Origin: Streptomyces xiamenensis
Lineage (GTDB): Bacteria; Actinomycetota; Actinomycetes; Streptomycetales; Streptomycetaceae
NCBI RefSeq assembly: GCF_000993785.3
Contig: NZ_CP009922.3
Location: 434,001 to 498,000, forward strand
Direction: 5' to 3'
Length of the DNA: 64,000 nucleotides
The position numbers and the translations under genes were made by a program. The notes below the pieces were generated by a model, which saw only the letters and a program-made list of their open reading frames with translations, searched no databases and had not been told where the DNA came from. Each line of letters opens with the position of its first letter. Positions within the stretch are counted from its first letter, which is position 1. Of the stretch, positions 8,644 through 15,001 are shown in pieces.

Positions 8644-9471
8644 TCAGGGGTCGATGTCGGCCGCGGAGCGGGCCTGGAAGACGCGCAGCGCCTCGGCGGT
8701 CACGGGGCCCGGGGCACCGGGCAGTTCGCGGTCGTCGACGCGGCGCACGGCCTGCACGTCGCGGGTGGAGGAGGTGAGGAAGATCTCGTCGGCCCGCTGG
8801 AGCACGTCCATCGGCAGTTCGGTCTCCTTGGCGCCGGCCCATTCGACCACCAGGGCCCGGGTGATGCCGGCCAGACAGCCGGAGGCCAGCGGCGGGGTGT
8901 GCAGTTCGCCGTCGAGGACTACGAAGACATTGGTGCCGGTTCCCTCGCACAGGGCGCCGGTGGTGTTGGCGAACAGCGCCTCGGAGGCGGCCTGCTGGTG
9001 GGCGCGGGCCAGGGCGATGACGTTCTCGGCGTAGGAGGTGGACTTGAGCCCGGCCAGCGCGCCGCGCTCGTTGCGGGTCCAGGGCACGGTGATGACGGCG
9101 GTGGTGGCGGGCCGGCGGGCCGTCTCGGCGTGCGCGATCAGCAGGGTGGGCGGTGCGTCGCCGCGGTCGGAGCCCAGCGGGGAGGTGCCGCCGGTGTAGG
9201 TGATGCGCAGCCGGCCGAAGGGCACCGGCTCGCTGTTGTCCAGTACCGCCCGGCAGGCGCGGCGCACCTCGTCGCGGTCGGGCTCGGGCAGCCCGAGTCC
9301 GGCGGCGGAGGCCGCGAGCCGGTCGAGGTGGCGGCTCATCGCGAAGGGGCGCCCGTGCTCGGTCTTCAGCGTCTCGAAGACTCCGTCGCCGACCGTGAGT
9401 CCGTGGTCGAAGACGGAGACCTTCGCGCTGTCGGCGTCCCGCAGCTCACCGTCCAGCCAGATCAGCGCCAT
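8644..9471 (-). CDS. pabC: Aminodeoxychorismate lyase, PLP class IV, 275 aa
   Basis: Converts 4-amino-4-deoxychorismate to p-aminobenzoate and pyruvate for folate synthesis. The fold-type IV signature is present: the PLP lysine in AGLKSTSYAENV, the phosphate-binding GTGTNVF, and the C-terminal TSSTRDVQ. Branched-chain aminotransferases share the fold, but the immediately preceding pabB supports PabC. The gene overlaps the 3' end of pabB by 26 nt, which implies translational coupling. Length is normal. Confidence 0.9.
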   Translation of the reverse strand: MALIWLDGELRDADSAKVSVFDHGLTVGDGVFETLKTEHGRPFAMSRHLDRLAASAAGLGLPEPDRDEVRRACRAVLDNSEPVPFGRLRITYTGGTSPLGSDRGDAPPTLLIAHAETARRPATTAVITVPWTRNERGALAGLKSTSYAENVIALARAHQQAASEALFANTTGALCEGTGTNVFVVLDGELHTPPLASGCLAGITRALVVEWAGAKETELPMDVLQRADEIFLTSSTRDVQAVRRVDDRELPGAPGPVTAEALRVFQARSAADIDP

Positions 9472-10522
9472 GGTGTCGTTCTCCTGTCTCGTGCGTGGTG
9501 CCCGACGCTACCGTGAGCAGCCGTTCGGCCTTGAGTTCGGTCTCCGCCCATTCCCGCTCGGGGTCCGACCCCCAGGTGATACCCGCGCCGGTGCCGAAGC
9601 GCAGCACCGGAGGGCCGCCGGTGCGGTCGGTCCAGAAGGTGCGGATGCCCACCGCCAGCTCGCCCGTACCGCGATCGGCGTCGACCCAGCCGATGCCGCC
9701 GCAGTACGGGCCGCGGGGGGCACGTTCCAGTGTCTCGATGATCTTCAGGGCGCTGGGCTTGGGCGCGCCGGTGACCGAGCCGGGCGGGAAGGTCGCGGCG
9801 AGCAGGTGGGCCCAGCCGGTGCCGGGGGCGAGTTCGCCGCGGACGGTGGAGACGAGGTGGACGAGTCCGGGATGGGGCTCGGTGACACACAGTTCGGGCA
9901 CGGTGACGCTGCCGGTGGCGCAGACCCGGCCCAGGTCGTTGCGGACGAGGTCCACGATCATCACGTTCTCGGCGTGGTCCTTGGGCAGCAGGTCGGCGGC
10001 CGTGCGGCCGGTGCCCTTGATCGGGCCGGATTCCACGGTGTGGCCACGGCGGCGCAGATACAGCTCCGGGGAGGCGGTGGCGATCTCCACGCCGTGTCCG
10101 GGCAGCCGGACGGTGCCGGCGTACGGGGCGGGGTTGCCGCGGGCCAGCAGCGCGGTCAGGGCGTCGATGTCGGCGGCGGACGGGTCGGGCAGCGGGGCGG
10201 TCAGGACCCGGCAGAGGTTGGCCTGATAGACCTCGCCGGCCGCGATGTGCTCGCGGATGCGCCGGACGGCAGCGGTGTAGGCGGCGCGGTCCAGGGAGGT
10301 GTGCCAGCTCCTGGGGTCCGGGCCGCGCCAGCGGCCGGTCCTGACCGGGAGGGCGGGGGCGCGGCGCACCTGTCCGAAACGGGCGCACAGCGGGCCGCCC
10401 TCGTAGTCGGCGACCACCGCCCACCAGCCGGTGGAGTCCAGGGCGGCGGGGTCGCGGGTGACGTCCCGCAGGTCGGTGGCCAGATACCCGCCGAGGCGGG
10501 CAAGCGGAGCGAAGTCGTGCAC
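9446..10522 (-). CDS. pabB: Aminodeoxychorismate synthase component I, 358 aa
   Basis: A chorismate-binding enzyme that aminates chorismate to aminodeoxychorismate. Family motifs are visible: GEVYQANLCR, the catalytic-lysine region SGPIKGTGR, DLVRNDLGRVC, and FPPGSVTGAPK with IIETLE. It is short for the family, with only a minimal N-terminal part before the catalytic domain. The glutaminase partner (pabA) is not in the window. GTG at 10522 has no Shine-Dalgarno, but TAGACT lies 7 nt upstream, so the mRNA is probably leaderless. First gene of the pabB-pabC-GNAT operon. Confidence 0.9.
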   Translation of the reverse strand: MHDFAPLARLGGYLATDLRDVTRDPAALDSTGWWAVVADYEGGPLCARFGQVRRAPALPVRTGRWRGPDPRSWHTSLDRAAYTAAVRRIREHIAAGEVYQANLCRVLTAPLPDPSAADIDALTALLARGNPAPYAGTVRLPGHGVEIATASPELYLRRRGHTVESGPIKGTGRTAADLLPKDHAENVMIVDLVRNDLGRVCATGSVTVPELCVTEPHPGLVHLVSTVRGELAPGTGWAHLLAATFPPGSVTGAPKPSALKIIETLERAPRGPYCGGIGWVDADRGTGELAVGIRTFWTDRTGGPPVLRFGTGAGITWGSDPEREWAETELKAERLLTVASGTTHETGERHHGADLAGR

Positions 10523-10529
10523 ATGTGCG

Positions 10530-10535
10530 AGTCTA
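10530..10535 (-). promoter_or_regulatory. pabB: -10 element of a leaderless pabB promoter
   Basis: On the minus strand TAGACT lies 7 nt before the GTG start, so transcription would begin at or next to the start codon. No good -35 is visible, which is common for leaderless actinobacterial promoters. Confidence 0.5.
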
Positions 10536-10561
10536 GGCCGCGGATACGGGCCCCACCGAGT

Positions 10562-10589
10562 TTGAGCTGGCCCGCGGATCCGCTAGAGT
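10562..10589 (+). promoter_or_regulatory. Promoter of the tRNA cluster
   Basis: TTGAGC (10562-10567) and TAGAGT (10584-10589) are separated by 16 bp, 47 nt before the first tRNA. This pair faces the pabB promoter. Confidence 0.6.
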
Positions 10590-10636
10590 TCATGACGTCA
10601 CCAGGGAGCACAAGCCTCCAGGGGGGCATACACACT

Positions 10637-10709
<73 letters not shown>

Positions 10710-10731
10710 CGAAGGGGGCCTGGCCCCCTCC

Positions 10732-10802
10732 GGTGGAGTGGCCGAGAGGCGAGGCAACGGCCTGCAAAGCCGTCTACACGGGTTCAAATCCCGTCTCCAC
10801 CT
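10732..10802 (+). tRNA. tRNA-Cys(GCA)
   Basis: 71 nt. The acceptor is GGTGGAG/CTCCACC and the anticodon arm is ACGGC-CTGCAAA-GCCGT (anticodon GCA). The T-loop is TTCAAAT and the discriminator is T. Second gene of the cluster. Confidence 0.96.
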
Positions 10803-10803
10803 C

Positions 10804-10875
10804 GGACGATTAGCTCAGCGGGAGAGCGCTTCCCTGACACGGAAGAGGTCACTGGTTCAATCCCAGTATCGTCCA
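10804..10875 (+). tRNA. tRNA-Val(GAC), copy 1
   Basis: 72 nt. The acceptor is GGACGAT/ATCGTCC and the anticodon arm is CTTCC-CTGACAC-GGAAG (anticodon GAC). It begins 1 nt after tRNA-Cys. Confidence 0.96.
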
Positions 10876-10898
10876 CTGGGTCCTTAACGGGCCTTCCC

Positions 10899-10970
10899 GC
10901 GCGATTAGCTCAGCGGGAGAGCGCTTCCCTGACACGGAAGAGGTCACTGGTTCAATCCCAGTATCGCGCA
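10899..10970 (+). tRNA. tRNA-Val(GAC), copy 2 (variant acceptor stem)
   Basis: 72 nt, identical to copies 1 and 3 except for the acceptor stem, which is GCGCGAT/ATCGCGC. Pairs 2:71 and 3:70 are changed and both changes are compensated. The anticodon is GAC. Confidence 0.96.
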
Positions 10971-10989
10971 CGCGAGATCAGCGTCACAC

Positions 10990-11061
10990 GGACGATTAGC
11001 TCAGCGGGAGAGCGCTTCCCTGACACGGAAGAGGTCACTGGTTCAATCCCAGTATCGTCCA
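10990..11061 (+). tRNA. tRNA-Val(GAC), copy 3
   Basis: 72 nt, identical in sequence to copy 1, with acceptor GGACGAT/ATCGTCC and anticodon GAC. Last gene of the cluster, followed by a strong hairpin. Confidence 0.96.
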
Positions 11062-11069
11062 CCACCGGC

Positions 11070-11103
11070 AAGGGCCGGGAAGCCGCACGGCTTCCCGGCC
11101 CTT
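11070..11103 (+). terminator. Terminator of the tRNA cluster
   Basis: A perfect 16-bp stem (AAGGGCCGGGAAGCCG / CGGCTTCCCGGCCCTT) closed by a 2-nt CA gap, 9 nt after the last tRNA. It is one of the strongest hairpins in the window. Confidence 0.9.
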
Positions 11104-11252
11104 CGTCTGTGCCCCTTGGGCTGTGTACGTACGCGGTGCCCGGGCAGCTCCCCAGCTGCCCGGGCACACATGCCGTCCGCCTGACCCCCGTCCCCACGGG
11201 GTGTTGGCCGGTGTCCCCGACCCGGGCCGCTCTCCCGGGTCCGGAGCGCTGT

Positions 11253-11414
11253 TCAGCGCCCCAGAAGTCCGGCCACGGACGACGCCTGTGTCACGACGGC
11301 ATCGACGCCGCCGATCACGACCGCGAGTGTGATGGCCAGCGGCAGCACCATGGCCACCGCGATCAGCGGATGACGCCGTGCCGCCCTGGGCGAACCGCCG
11401 GTCAGCTGCGTCAT
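11253..11414 (-). CDS. Membrane microprotein, 53 aa
   Basis: ATG at 11414 is preceded by GGGAG with 7-8 nt spacing. The product has a basic N-terminus (SPRAARRH) and one hydrophobic segment at about residues 17-35 (LIAVAMVLPLAITLAVVIG), then a short tail ending in SVAGLLGR. This fits a single-pass membrane peptide with its N-terminus inside. I do not recognise a family. It is supported by the ribosome site, codon choice and the clean transmembrane pattern. It lies between the tRNA terminator and the kinase gene, facing away from the kinase. Confidence 0.6.
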   Translation of the reverse strand: MTQLTGGSPRAARRHPLIAVAMVLPLAITLAVVIGGVDAVVTQASSVAGLLGR

Positions 11415-11551
11415 CTGTCCACTCCCGTCGAGTTGTTGGCAAGCGGCGGGCGGGTGACCTCGGGGGACGAGTGCTGCGCCCGCCGCTTGACCTCAACACT
11501 AGGCGGCGGCCCCCGTCCCGGCGTCAGCCCGGCGTATTGAACCCGTGGCCT

Positions 11552-11632
11552 CCCAGGGGATGACGCGAGGCCCCGGGGGCTACTCCCCAGGGTGGACGAG
11601 AGGTGGGATTCACCAGGGGTTTCCCCCAGGGG
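11552..11632. promoter_or_regulatory. Cluster of CCAGGGG-type boxes upstream of the kinase gene
   Basis: The 316-bp gap 11415-11730 holds no gene. Within 81 bp it contains CCCAGGGG (11552), CCCCGGGGG (11571), CCCCAGGG (11585), CCAGGGG (11613) and CCCCCAGGGG (11623). Repeated near-palindromic boxes of this kind suggest a regulator-binding region, though a C/G-rich background makes chance copies likely. A separate small inverted repeat GCTGTT-GAACAGC lies near 11691-11703. Confidence 0.3.
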
Positions 11633-11730
11633 ACCCGCGCACCGCACGCCCTTCTCGGCGTTGTGGCCGCCCAGTCCGTAAGCTGTGCGACGGCTGTTGA
11701 ACAGCACAAGAACCGGGCTGCGAGGTAGAG

Positions 11731-12828
11731 ATGGCGATGATGCGGCTCCGGCGCGAGGACCCGCGGGTCATGGGGGCGTTCCGGCTCCACCGCCGGCTGG
11801 GCGCGGGGGGCATGGGGGTGGTGTACCTCGGCTCGGACCGGCGCGGGCAGCGGGTGGCGCTCAAGGTGATCCGGCCCGATCTCGCCGAGGACCACGAGTT
11901 CCGGGCCCGGTTCGCCCGCGAGGTGTCGGCGGTGCGCCGCATCAGAGGGGGGTGTACGGCCCGTCTGGTGGCCGCCGATCTGGACGCCTCGCGTCCCTGG
12001 TTCGCGACCCAGTACGTGCCGGGGCCCTCGCTGCACGACAAGGTCGCCGAACAGGGCCCGCTGTCGGCCGCCGAGACGGCCGCGATCGGCGCCTCGCTCG
12101 CCGAGGGTCTGGTCGCCGTGCACGAGGCCGGGGTGGTGCACCGGGACCTGAAGCCGTCCAACATCCTGCTGTCGCCCAAGGGTCCGCGCATCATCGACTT
12201 CGGCATCGCCTGGGCCACCGGCGCCTCCACCCTCACCCACGTGGGCACGGCCGTGGGCTCACCCGGCTTCCTGGCACCCGAGCAGGTACGGGGGGCGGCC
12301 GTCACCCCGGGCACCGACGTGTTCTCGCTGGGCGCCACCCTGGCGTACGCCACGCTGGGCGACTCACCGTTCGGGCAGGGCAGTTCGGAGGTGATGCTCT
12401 ACCGGGTGGTGCACGAGGAGCCGATCCTGCGCGGCACCCCCTCGGCGCTGGCGCCTTTGCTGCGCGCGTGCCTGGCCAAGGCCCCGCAGGAACGGCCCAG
12501 CACGCTTCAGCTCGCGAGCCGGCTGAAGGAGATCGCCGCCCGCGAGGCACGCGGCACGGCCCTGGCCCCGCGCCCCAGGCCCCGCCCCGCGGTGCCCGCG
12601 CCCGCCGCACCGCCGCAGCAGGCCCGTACCGCCCGCCCGGAGCCCGCCGCCCCGGGCCCGCGCCCCTCCCCCGTCCCGCGGCCCGCCGCCCGGAGGCCCG
12701 CACCCGCGCCGGTACGGCGCGGGGTGGACCGCGGGCTGCTGCGGCAGCGGCTGATCGTGTTCGTGGTGGTGACGCTGCTGGTGGCGCTGGGCATCGCGGC
12801 GGCCCAGGGCTGTCAGGGCCCGGTCTGA
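11731..12828 (+). CDS. Membrane-anchored Ser/Thr protein kinase, 365 aa
   Basis: A Hanks-type kinase of the PknB class. It shows a Gly-rich loop GAGGMGVV (about residues 25-32), the ATP-binding Lys in ALKVI (about 45), the catalytic HRDLKPSN (137-144), DFG (about 156-158) and the APEQ of the activation segment. A Pro/Ala/Arg-rich juxtamembrane linker of about 75 residues leads to one transmembrane helix (about 343-358) and almost no extracellular domain, so no ligand sensor is evident. ATG at 11731 has GAGG five nt upstream. Its 3' end overlaps the convergent SpoU gene by 16 nt. Confidence 0.93.
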   Translation: MAMMRLRREDPRVMGAFRLHRRLGAGGMGVVYLGSDRRGQRVALKVIRPDLAEDHEFRARFAREVSAVRRIRGGCTARLVAADLDASRPWFATQYVPGPSLHDKVAEQGPLSAAETAAIGASLAEGLVAVHEAGVVHRDLKPSNILLSPKGPRIIDFGIAWATGASTLTHVGTAVGSPGFLAPEQVRGAAVTPGTDVFSLGATLAYATLGDSPFGQGSSEVMLYRVVHEEPILRGTPSALAPLLRACLAKAPQERPSTLQLASRLKEIAAREARGTALAPRPRPRPAVPAPAAPPQQARTARPEPAAPGPRPSPVPRPAARRPAPAPVRRGVDRGLLRQRLIVFVVVTLLVALGIAAAQGCQGPV

Positions 12829-13649
12829 GGCGGCCGGGAGGTGGCGACGGCGTAGAAGGCAACGGCGGCGGCAGCGGCCACGTTCAGCGAGTCCACCCCG
12901 TGCGCCATCGGAATGCGTACCCAGGTGTCGGCAGCGGCCAGGGCGCGCGGAGTGAGACCGTCGCCCTCCGCGCCGAGCAGGAGCGCGACCCGCTCCGCCG
13001 GCTCCTCCCGGCGGAGGGCGTCGGCCAGCTCCACCGCCCGCGCGTCGGGGGTGAGCGCCAGCAGCCGGAACCCGGCCTCGCGCACCCCGGTGAGGCTGTG
13101 CGGCCACTGGGCGAGCCGCGCGTACGGCAGGGAGAACACCGCGCCCATCGACACCTTGACCGAACGCCGGTAGAGCGGATCGGCGCTGTCCGGTGACAGC
13201 AGGACGGCGTCCATGCCCAGGGCGGCCGCGCCCCGGAAGATCGCGCCGATGTTGGTGTGGTCGTTGACGGCCTCCACCACCGCGACCCGGCGGGAGCGGG
13301 CCAGCAGGTCCGCCGGGTCCGGCAGCGGCAGCCGGTGCAGGGAGGCCAGGGCGCCGCGGTGGACGTGGTAGCCGGTGACCTGTTCGGCCAGTTCGGGCGT
13401 GACGACGTACACGGGGGCGCCGCAGGAGGTGATGACATCGCCCAGTGCCTCGGCCCACTTTTCGGTGAGCAGCATCGAGCGCATCGGGTAGCCGGCCGCC
13501 AGGGCGCGGCGGACGACCTTCTCGCCCTCCGCCATGAACAGCCCCTCGGCGGGTTCCCGGCGGCGGCGCAGGGCGACGTCGGTCAGCGCCGTGTAGTCGG
13601 TGAGCCGGGGGTCGGCGGGGTCGGTGACGGGGATCAGCGGCACGGTCAC
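12813..13649 (-). CDS. SpoU-family RNA 2'-O-methyltransferase, 278 aa
   Basis: A SPOUT-class (TrmH/SpoU) enzyme that 2'-O-methylates rRNA or tRNA. Three signature motifs are visible: NDHTNIGAIFR, the SAM-binding LLGAEGDGL, and IPMAHGVDSLNVAAAAAVAFY at the C-terminus. An N-terminal substrate-binding domain of about 110 residues is present. The GTG start overlaps the stop of the upstream cysG-type gene (GTGA, 4 nt), so it is translationally coupled to that gene although the functions look unrelated. Its 3' end overlaps the convergent kinase gene. The target nucleotide is unknown. Confidence 0.92.
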   Translation of the reverse strand: MTVPLIPVTDPADPRLTDYTALTDVALRRRREPAEGLFMAEGEKVVRRALAAGYPMRSMLLTEKWAEALGDVITSCGAPVYVVTPELAEQVTGYHVHRGALASLHRLPLPDPADLLARSRRVAVVEAVNDHTNIGAIFRGAAALGMDAVLLSPDSADPLYRRSVKVSMGAVFSLPYARLAQWPHSLTGVREAGFRLLALTPDARAVELADALRREEPAERVALLLGAEGDGLTPRALAAADTWVRIPMAHGVDSLNVAAAAAVAFYAVATSRPPQTGP

Positions 13650-14884
13650 GGGGTCTCCTCCGGGTGCTCCGCGACGGTCACCACATCGCCGACGACGATC
13701 ACGGCGGGCGGCCGGACGCCGGTGGCGGCGATGCGGTCGGCGGCCGTCTGCAAGGTGGCGTCGACGCGCCGCTGGGCGGCGGTGGTGCCGTCCTGGATCA
13801 CCGCCACCGGGGTACGCGGGTCCCGGCCGTGCCCGATCAGGGTGGCGGCGATCGCGGGCATCCGTTCGACCGCCATCAGCAGCACGAGAGTGCCGCGCAG
13901 CCGGGCGAGACCCGCCCAGTCCACCAGCGACTTGGGGTGGTCCGGCGCCAGGTGGCCGCTGACCACCGTGAACTCGTGTGCGACACCGCGGTGGGTGACC
14001 GGGATGCCGGCCGCGCCGGGCACGCTGATGGCGCTGGTGACCCCGGGGACCATGGTGACCGGGATGCCGGCCTCCGCCAGTGCCGTGGCCTCCTCCATGC
14101 CCCGGCCGAAGACGTACGGGTCTCCGCCCTTGAGCCGCACCACGGACTTCCCGGCCCTGGCGTGCTCGATGAGCGTCCCGTTGATGGCCTCCTGGGCCAT
14201 GGCCCGGCCGTAGGGGATCTTGGCGGCGTCGATGACCTCGACGTGGGCGGGCAGTTCGTCCAGCAGGTCGCGCGGCCCGAGCCGGTCGGCGACCACCACG
14301 TCGGCCTCGGCCAGCAGGCGGCGGCCGCGCACGGTGATCAGGTCGGGGTCACCGGGGCCGCCGCCGACCAGTGCCACCCCGGGCGTGCGGGTCCGGTGCC
14401 TGGGCGCGGCCAGGGTGCCCTCGCGCAGCCCTTCGACGACGGCGTCCCGTACGGCGGCGGAACGGCGCGGGTCACGGCCGGTGAGCACGGCGACGGTGAC
14501 GCCCTCGCTGCGGCCGGTGGCCGGGGTCCAGGCGGTGGCGGCGCCTGCGTCGTCGCTGCGGACGCACCACACCCGGGCGCGCTCGGCCTCGGCGGAGGCG
14601 GCGGCGTTCACCTCGGGGTCGTCGGTGGCGACCAGCGCGTACCAGGCGTCGGCCAGGTCACCGGGCCGGTATCCGCGCCGCTCCCAGCGCAGTTCGCCGG
14701 CCTCGGCCATGGCCTGGACGGAGGGGGTGACGGCGGGGGCGATCAGTCGGATGTCGGCTCCCGCGGCCAGCAGGGCGGGCAGTCGGCGCTGGGCGACGGT
14801 GCCGCCGCCGAGCACCAGGACCAGGCGACCGGTCAGCCGCAGTCCGACGGGGTACGCGGGGTGGTCGGGGTGTGGCTGTGGCAT
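13646..14884 (-). CDS. cysG: Siroheme/precorrin-2 synthase (CysG-type), 412 aa
   Basis: A bifunctional tetrapyrrole enzyme. The N-terminal 190 residues are the precorrin-2 dehydrogenase/ferrochelatase domain (NAD-binding VLVLGGGTVAQRR). The C-terminal 215 residues are uroporphyrinogen-III C-methyltransferase (VALVGGGPGDPDLIT, VRLKGGDPYVFGRG, VTHRGVAHEFTVVSGH). It makes precorrin-2 and hence feeds both siroheme and cobalamin. ATG at 14884 has AGGAG about 11 nt upstream. It lies downstream of the BluB-CobT gene with a terminator between them, so it probably has its own promoter. It could equally be called cobA. Confidence 0.93.
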   Translation of the reverse strand: MPQPHPDHPAYPVGLRLTGRLVLVLGGGTVAQRRLPALLAAGADIRLIAPAVTPSVQAMAEAGELRWERRGYRPGDLADAWYALVATDDPEVNAAASAEAERARVWCVRSDDAGAATAWTPATGRSEGVTVAVLTGRDPRRSAAVRDAVVEGLREGTLAAPRHRTRTPGVALVGGGPGDPDLITVRGRRLLAEADVVVADRLGPRDLLDELPAHVEVIDAAKIPYGRAMAQEAINGTLIEHARAGKSVVRLKGGDPYVFGRGMEEATALAEAGIPVTMVPGVTSAISVPGAAGIPVTHRGVAHEFTVVSGHLAPDHPKSLVDWAGLARLRGTLVLLMAVERMPAIAATLIGHGRDPRTPVAVIQDGTTAAQRRVDATLQTAADRIAATGVRPPAVIVVGDVVTVAEHPEETP

Positions 14885-14950
14885 GGGTGACGCGGCTCCT
14901 GGTGAGCGAGCGGGATCGCCGCTGCGACGCTGGAGCGGCTGCGATGAGCT

Positions 14951-14987
14951 GGGTGGCGGCCGGGGCAGAGCGCCCCGGCCGCCACCC
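14951..14987 (-). terminator. Terminator of the bluB-cobT gene
   Basis: A perfect 16-bp stem (GGGTGGCGGCCGGGGC / GCCCCGGCCGCCACCC) with loop AGAGC, starting 14 nt after the stop codon at 15002. It separates bluB-cobT from the cysG-type gene. Confidence 0.9.
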
Positions 14988-15001
14988 ACACAGTACGGTC
15001 C

